Below, one piece after another: positions 58,552-64,000 of a stretch of DNA of 64,000 bases. The position numbers were made by a program, and so were the translations under genes. Location: positions 10,233,001-10,297,000 of the forward strand of contig OX438748.1 of the NCBI GenBank assembly GCA_949316235.1, in the 5' to 3' direction. Origin of the DNA: Oegoconia quadripuncta. Lineage: Eukaryota > Arthropoda > Insecta > Lepidoptera > Autostichidae. The notes beneath the pieces are model-generated. The model was not told where the DNA came from, made no database searches, and saw nothing but the letters and a program-made list of their open reading frames with translations. Positions within the stretch are counted from its first letter, which is position 1. Every line of letters begins with the position of its first letter.

Positions 58552-60290
58552 GAAATTTACAAATATACAAGATACGCGCGACAAACATAACCCTTTCTTC
58601 AGGCGGATAATAACTTTTGCATAGTCTTTCTTAATATTCAACTTTCGACTATATGCTTTTGAGTAGCTTCTTCTTCATTATTTAAACGTTATTGCTTTGC
58701 TATTAATGTACTCGTTAATATCCATTGGTTTCTGGATTTTTAACCAGTGCAGTCTATTTGTCTCATAGTCTAGTATTTACCCATTACCGCCATTCGAGAA
58801 TACACGTTTTCTACTAGTAATTTTCTGCTCCGCCGCGAAGAGGCTTTAATCCAATTTATTGCAAACCTTCGTATCTTTACTTACAAACTTCCCACCTAAC
58901 TTTCGCTAGTGACTGATGGATCTGATGATAGTAAAACTTTTTCCGTAAGTAGTAAGTATTCATCCCAGACCGATAAAACAAATCGTTAGCGTTAAAGTGG
59001 TTGGTTCACGGGCAATTTAACCTAAAACTTCGTAAACACAAACGTTCGGAAAGTAGCATGTTGAATATTAAGTTTATTTTCTATTTCAGTGATCCACACC
59101 ATTATGACGTCACCATTACCCTCCATCACAAGTGATAGTGATTGTTTTAGCTAGCTAAGAAGCCACACCAAGCCAAAACAAATTAGAGACAAGGACATGG
59201 AAGTCGTAAACTTCAGTCAACAACCTTATCTCTGCTGCTAACCGCATTCACTTAGCAAAATAGACATCTCAAAATTTGCACGTAGAATCGTAGATGCCGC
59301 AAATGAAGGCTGTCAATCAGAAAGAAAATGACAGCGGAACGACTGACTAGAGCCGAAAACGCAAACAAAGCCATAATTTAATACCGGAGACATATTTGGT
59401 GGGAAAGTACATGTTGTTTATCCAAAATAAGATTGGAAGAACGAGGGTGAAGAAATAAGGTCCGGAATAAACATCAAAAGCTGATTTGTCCGCAGATATG
59501 TTGAGACAACTTCTATCGACAGCTGTTGGGAAAGGGTAATATTGTTACACATATTGCGTTGGTATATATTATTTAGCAGGCATAAAGAAATGTTACATTG
59601 GAAGTTTGTTGCAAAATTATGTACATAATAATATTATCATAAAGATAGTTGAAGATACCTAAGTCTTGTATATTCAATGGGGATTATATTTTTGCTCCGT
59701 TTTGGGTGGAAGCTTTTAGTTCGTGGGGGCCAGGTGCTCGTTGTCTTTTTCGAGAGATATCTGAGCGTCCGGTAGAAGTGTCAAGTGACCAATAGGCTAG
59801 GCCCTATTTTACTTAGTGGTTAAGTCTCGCTGTTCAAACAGGAAACGCACTTAGCTCATAGGCACCCTACCGGTTCAGCAAGATCTGGGATAATTTTTGT
59901 ATTTGTGAATTTGTATTTATTTATTTTGTTTGATGTAAATGTATAACAATGACGAAGTCATGAAGACCTGATCATCACATATTATTCTAGTACTCGTTGT
60001 ATATTCGGTTGATGGTAGGGAGGTGATGGGGTAGTTTTATATGGGTATCTGATGAGCTACCACTACCATACTTTTCTTGACAACGATGTGCTGGTGGTCA
60101 CATGAACTTTTTAGATTGGCCGCTTTACCCTCAATCTCAAAAAGAAGTTTATCATCATACTTATAGCCGTAGCTTAGATTTAGGTATTGCAGGGAGGAAT
60201 TTATGAGTCAGCTGCCATCGTTTCCTAAGGTAGTTTAAAGACAAAAGCAACGCGAGAAAATACACACAATTTGAAATTTTAAAAAAATCT
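58552..60290. other. stretch with one LINE remnant
   Basis: 59690-59880 (plus) carries a decayed relative of the 14.3-kb remnant: SSWGPGARCLFREISERPVE, then a broken LSLAVQTGNA. Elsewhere nothing is recognisable. Confidence 0.45.
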
Positions 60291-60299
60291 ACTAACGCT

Positions 60300-60600
60300 G
60301 GCTGATTAGTGTCGATGCCAGCCAAAACGACCAGAGCTGTCTATACCGCGCTTAGTGAGACGGTGTAATGCATTATTATCCTGGCGACTCATTACGTGCG
60401 AGATGTAATGTGACTCTGTGTCGAGCGAGACGGAACACCGATTATCGCTGTCGTTGGGGTGGACGCACTCCGTAAGCATTATGTGTAGAGTTACAGTGCG
60501 GCGCCGGAAACTGGTGACGAACGCCGGCTTTTACCACGTGTCAGTTGCAGTACAGCAGTCGAAATGTCAGGTTAGCTCACATTTGTAGAGACGACGCAGA
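60300..60600. promoter_or_regulatory. GC-rich block with possible core promoter
   Basis: A CpG-rich island ends in CACGTG (60535-60540), then TCAGTT (60541-60546), a match to the arthropod initiator, and GGTTA at +28 to +32 (60570-60574), which fits the DPE consensus at the required spacing on the plus strand. No downstream gene is identified on that strand, and SK is on the other. It could be a bidirectional or unrelated promoter, or chance. Confidence 0.25.
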
Positions 60601-61186
60601 ACCCCTTTTGAACCACTTGAAGTCTATATACACTTACACAGATTTGGTATGCTCGAGAGAGCAATCAGGGCGAGATCGACATTTTCATATGTTAGAATGG
60701 GACACTACAAATTGTGTTAGTATCACTTTATTTATAACGGATATTATTATATGCTTGTTGAATACGAAGTAAAGACGGCCTAGCAACATAATGTGAATGC
60801 GTATGCGACTGATATGGGTGATGACACTGAGTTTGACACCTGAAGTTATTTTATTTATACAATGGGGCGACCGAATGTAATCGGGGAAGCTTCCAATAGA
60901 ATTAATGGTAATCCCAGTGAAGTGTCCATACTCTTTTTGAGTTTGACTTCTATTTATATTTGGAAAACCAACAGAAACAAATCCAACCTTGCAGGAGGTT
61001 GTTTACAAGATATGTGGAGGGTCATATCGTCTACAAGAAGAGCTAATGGGATGATGAAAGGATGTCATTTGTGAAACAAGTAAATAGAAAAAGCATACGT
61101 AGCTTTCAAGGACTTTGGTTCGATTGAGATGAGGGTAGGAGTGCATTCGATTAACGCGTTCAGCTGTATTAATTGAGGATCGATTG

Positions 61187-61390
61187 GTGCAGCGGATAAT
61201 GACCCTGTATGCGAAATCAACGGTTGCGGGTTCGAATCCCGCGAGGGGTAAACGTTTGTGTGATGAATACGAACATGGATGTTTATGTATGTTTATCCGT
61301 TATCTAGCATCCATAGTACAAGCCTTGCTTATTTTGGGACTAGATGATTGGTGTAAGTCTCCGAAATATTCATTTATCATTTATTTATAA
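61187..61390 (+). repeat. SINE family 2 copy
   Basis: Head GATTGGTGCAGCGGATAATG, B-box region GGTTGCGGGTTCGAATCCCG, body GTTTGTGTGATGAATACGAA and tail AGCCTTGCTTATTTTGGGAC. Somewhat shortened between the B box and the tail. Confidence 0.75.
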
Positions 61391-61547
61391 TCTGTTTTCA
61401 AAATAAGTCTAAAGGAGCATCTTCAGACTTGTAGTTTATGTAGTTTATATAATCTGTAGGTAATCGTACTTAACTATTGTTTATATTTATCTGTAGTATT
61501 AGTTATTTTTCTCTTTTTTAATGCACTCTTCCACCGTCCCGTATAAT

Positions 61548-61680
61548 TTTCCAACTACCACTGAGGTTGACTGGAAGGTATATCTTAGAGATAAGCTCAC
61601 CTTTGTACACAATTTCTTACTGTTTTTTACTTGTATCATTTTATTATTTTCTACGCATTAAAGAATATGTTTTTAATATC
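61548..61680 (+). repeat. LINE family C tail
   Basis: CCACTGAGGTTGACTGGAAG, GAGATAAGCTCACCTTTGTA and an A/T-rich end. Same tail as at 46066-46195 and 33440-33575. Confidence 0.65.
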
Positions 61681-62965
61681 ACTTATTTTTTCTCTTTGAT
61701 TACACCGTTTATACAAAAGATTAAGGATAAGTAGGTGGCTCTCGTGTTTGTTGTTTATAAGCAATGTTAAAATATAATGATAAATTCCTCTTTCTTTACC
61801 TTTAGAATCTCTTTAGGGCCTTTCTAATTTTCCTCAAACTTTCTCAACTTGTAACACCACGTAATTATGGCGTACTGCGGCAAAAAGTCTGTTACTTAAC
61901 TCGAAATTTTTTCCTTCATCCCAAATTTTACATGTTTTGTTTTACATTACAAAGTTTTACATGACATATTCAGGCTATGTGAACCGCAGTTCTCTAAATA
62001 CCCTTTTGTTTACTCAATCATTAAAAAAAAATCTAAAGCTTAAATAGACAGCATTATGAAATATTGCCCCGTATAGTTATTTATGCAGCCGACTGTATCT
62101 AGAAGTTAATAATTAATGAGATTTATAAAATAATTTAGAGAGTTATTGATGACCTAGTGTATTAATAAGAAGATAGTCGGTCTTACTCGACACCCTAAGA
62201 GCAATCGAACAGGTCACGAATTTAATTGATGCTATCAACATCTACATTAATATTATGTATTTGTGTTATGTATCAACCATCTAATACCCACAATGCAAGC
62301 CTAGTATGGCGCTACGTGTATGTCCATGGATAATTATTTATTCTTATAAACAGGTAAAGTCGGTTGTTTAACAATTTTTATGAGGTATCTAATCTCTGAA
62401 ACTGCAGATCCAATAAATACTAAATTTTCATATAAAATATCCTATTAACATCATCAAAATCTATAGGGTGACCGACAATCTTGAAATTTGCCAAGAAAAG
62501 GTCTAGCATAAGTGAAAAATAAATAGGAAAATCATTAATTTCTAATCTAATGTAAAGTGATATGCAACAAACTTAATTTTGCGGTTTACTCCATACAACT
62601 TCTGCGTAACTAACTACATCATCATGTGATTAAAAGCCATACTCTTTTCGGTGGAGATTTTTCCATATATGTATCTCTCTCTGCCTTCCTCTTGACCCCC
62701 TGATACGACACGACGTTCAACTTCTCTTTTATCTGCTGAATGTAGCTTATTCTCGGTCTTCCTCTTTTTCTTTTCCCTACATATTATAACTAAATTTGGA
62801 AATTTAAAAAAAATGTCACAACTGACGTTAGGGTTGTTACAAAACCTTCAAGGCCCGAATTCTAATCACACTTTGTCGGTTTATATAGGAAAGCGTTAAC
62901 TTTGTTCCATTATGTTACGTACAAAATATGTTAGGGACAGCAAAGAAAGATTGTTACAACCTCAC
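61681..62965. other. stretch with a SINE tail fragment
   Basis: 62235-62350 matches the family 2 SINE tail (CAACCATCTAATACCCACAA, GGCGCTACGTGTATGTCCAT) without its head. Otherwise nothing recognisable. Confidence 0.5.
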
Positions 62966-63047
62966 CTGGAATAACACAATTATTTCCATGCCTTGAGCAC
63001 GAATTTGAGAAATTATTTTCTCCTTACTAAGCGCACAAAAGAAGCAC
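62966..63047 (-). CDS. candidate distant 5' exon, in phase with SK exon 1
   Basis: On the minus strand a frame runs through TGC TTC TTT... to the residues SQIRAQGMEIIVLFQ and ends at a strong donor, CAG|GTGAGG (exon end 62966), in phase 0. That is the phase SK exon 1 needs, so the join would read MEIIVLFQ-LRKPVSTL. The left boundary is uncertain: either an AG at 63048-63049 or an unspliced first exon with an upstream ATG at about 63059. No family similarity is recognised. It is in the right orientation, about 34 kb upstream. It could equally be a chance frame. Confidence 0.3.
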
Positions 63048-64000
63048 CTGCAAGTATGCATAATGTGAGATTTCTGTGTCGTTGTCACTTATGAGTAATA
63101 AGCTTTTACGTCCAATGTATTCCTTCATGAACGTGACACCTATTCACCGTGGTCCCAAGGAACCTGAAAGATTTTAAGCAGTTTTCTAGTGGTATTGGTA
63201 GTAAATTAAATAATGAACAAGTGCGAGACTGACTCGCGCACCGAGGATTCCGAACAAAATTCATCGGCATATCACTCATCCGTTACGGGAATTGAGTCAA
63301 GAAACGTAATTTTGTAATCTCAAAAATATATTTATTGAGGGATATTTAAAATTATAAATTAACGATTATTTTTTTCATTACTTGTGCTATGAGAACTAGC
63401 TGTAGGTATGCCAAAAAAGTAACGGGAAGTACCCTGTAGGTTTGATTTATTTGCGAATGTCAAAATATGCGGCATAAATTGAAATATTTTTTTTTATGGT
63501 GTTGACTTATAACTTTTTTAACAGCTCAACGGGACCGTAGATCAAAGTATTAGATATTAATTAAAACTTGACACCTCCACGCTTTCTTGAGAAAAATGGT
63601 TTTGTCTATATAGACACGAGTACAATGGAGTAATCCTATAAGGGGTCGTTTCTAGGTTTCCGTAGTCAATATGAACCCTTACAGTTTCACTAAGTCCGTC
63701 TGTCTGTATATCCAAGGCTTATCTTAGTACTAGAAACTTGTAATTTGGCATGGGTATACCACATATGCCCATATGTTGTTAAGTATGGCGGATATTTCCG
63801 CTTTTATACAGAAACTGTGCTGCTCAAAACGGGATGTTAGTGTTATGTAAGGTTACTTTAGATGACCGACTAGGGAAGCCGTCATACATTTCCATAAAGC
63901 TTGAGCTCTGCTGTGTTTTCCGCGCGCCACTCACTAAATGTCGAAGTTTTGTTTTTTGCAGTTTGGCAAGATGATTATAGAGCAGGGCCTGACAACAGGC
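63048..64000. other. window end, nothing firm
   Basis: AT-rich. A dispersed repeat trace with CTAAGTCCGTCTGTCTGTAT lies at about 63690, similar to traces near 6760 and 38590. No exon recognised. Confidence 0.4.

Overview
This window looks like AT-rich nuclear DNA from a moth or butterfly (Lepidoptera). I infer this from a split animal ion-channel gene with GT-AG introns, tRNA-derived SINEs with insect-type tails, several non-LTR retrotransposon 3' ends, a Helitron with TC...CTAG ends and a DIRS-type tyrosine-recombinase retrotransposon. I see no prokaryotic features.

The one recognisable cellular gene is on the minus strand, from about 28,956 down to 3,096. It is the small-conductance Ca2+-activated K+ channel (SK family). 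I could place 13 consecutive exon positions with matching splice sites and phases, encoding 567 residues: the cytoplasmic N-terminal region before S1, S1 to S6, the pore, the calmodulin-binding domain, the coiled-coil tail and the stop codon. Two positions are duplicated. There are two 136-nt pore exons (11264-11399 and 10682-10817) and two 111-nt S6/calmodulin-linker exons (8964-9074 and 8799-8909). Lengths, phases and spacing suggest mutually exclusive splicing, giving up to four channel cores. The two pore exons differ in the selectivity filter (GYGD against GFGD). The transcript must begin upstream of 28,956; a possible first exon lies near 63.0 kb.

Positions 1-3,095 hold the 3' UTR and downstream sequence. 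The introns carry MITEs, SINEs and LINE tails, including a 0.63-kb inverted duplication of a SINE plus its flank (27,298-27,929) that would fold into a long hairpin in the SK pre-mRNA.

From 29 to 64 kb I find no certain host exon, only repeats and unannotated sequence. The largest item is a 5.4-kb DIRS-like element (38,953-44,379, minus). It has 154-bp inverted terminal repeats, an internal complementary region that reproduces its circle junction, an intact 539-residue gag-like ORF, and decayed RT/RNase H and tyrosine recombinase regions. A 1.9-kb Helitron (49,292-51,192, minus) keeps both termini and a broken helicase C-terminus. There are also Ty3/gypsy integrase debris between direct repeats (34.2-34.9 kb), at least four LINE tail families and at least three SINE families.

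All calls come from reading the sequence and recalled family knowledge. No alignment, RNA or database search was run.
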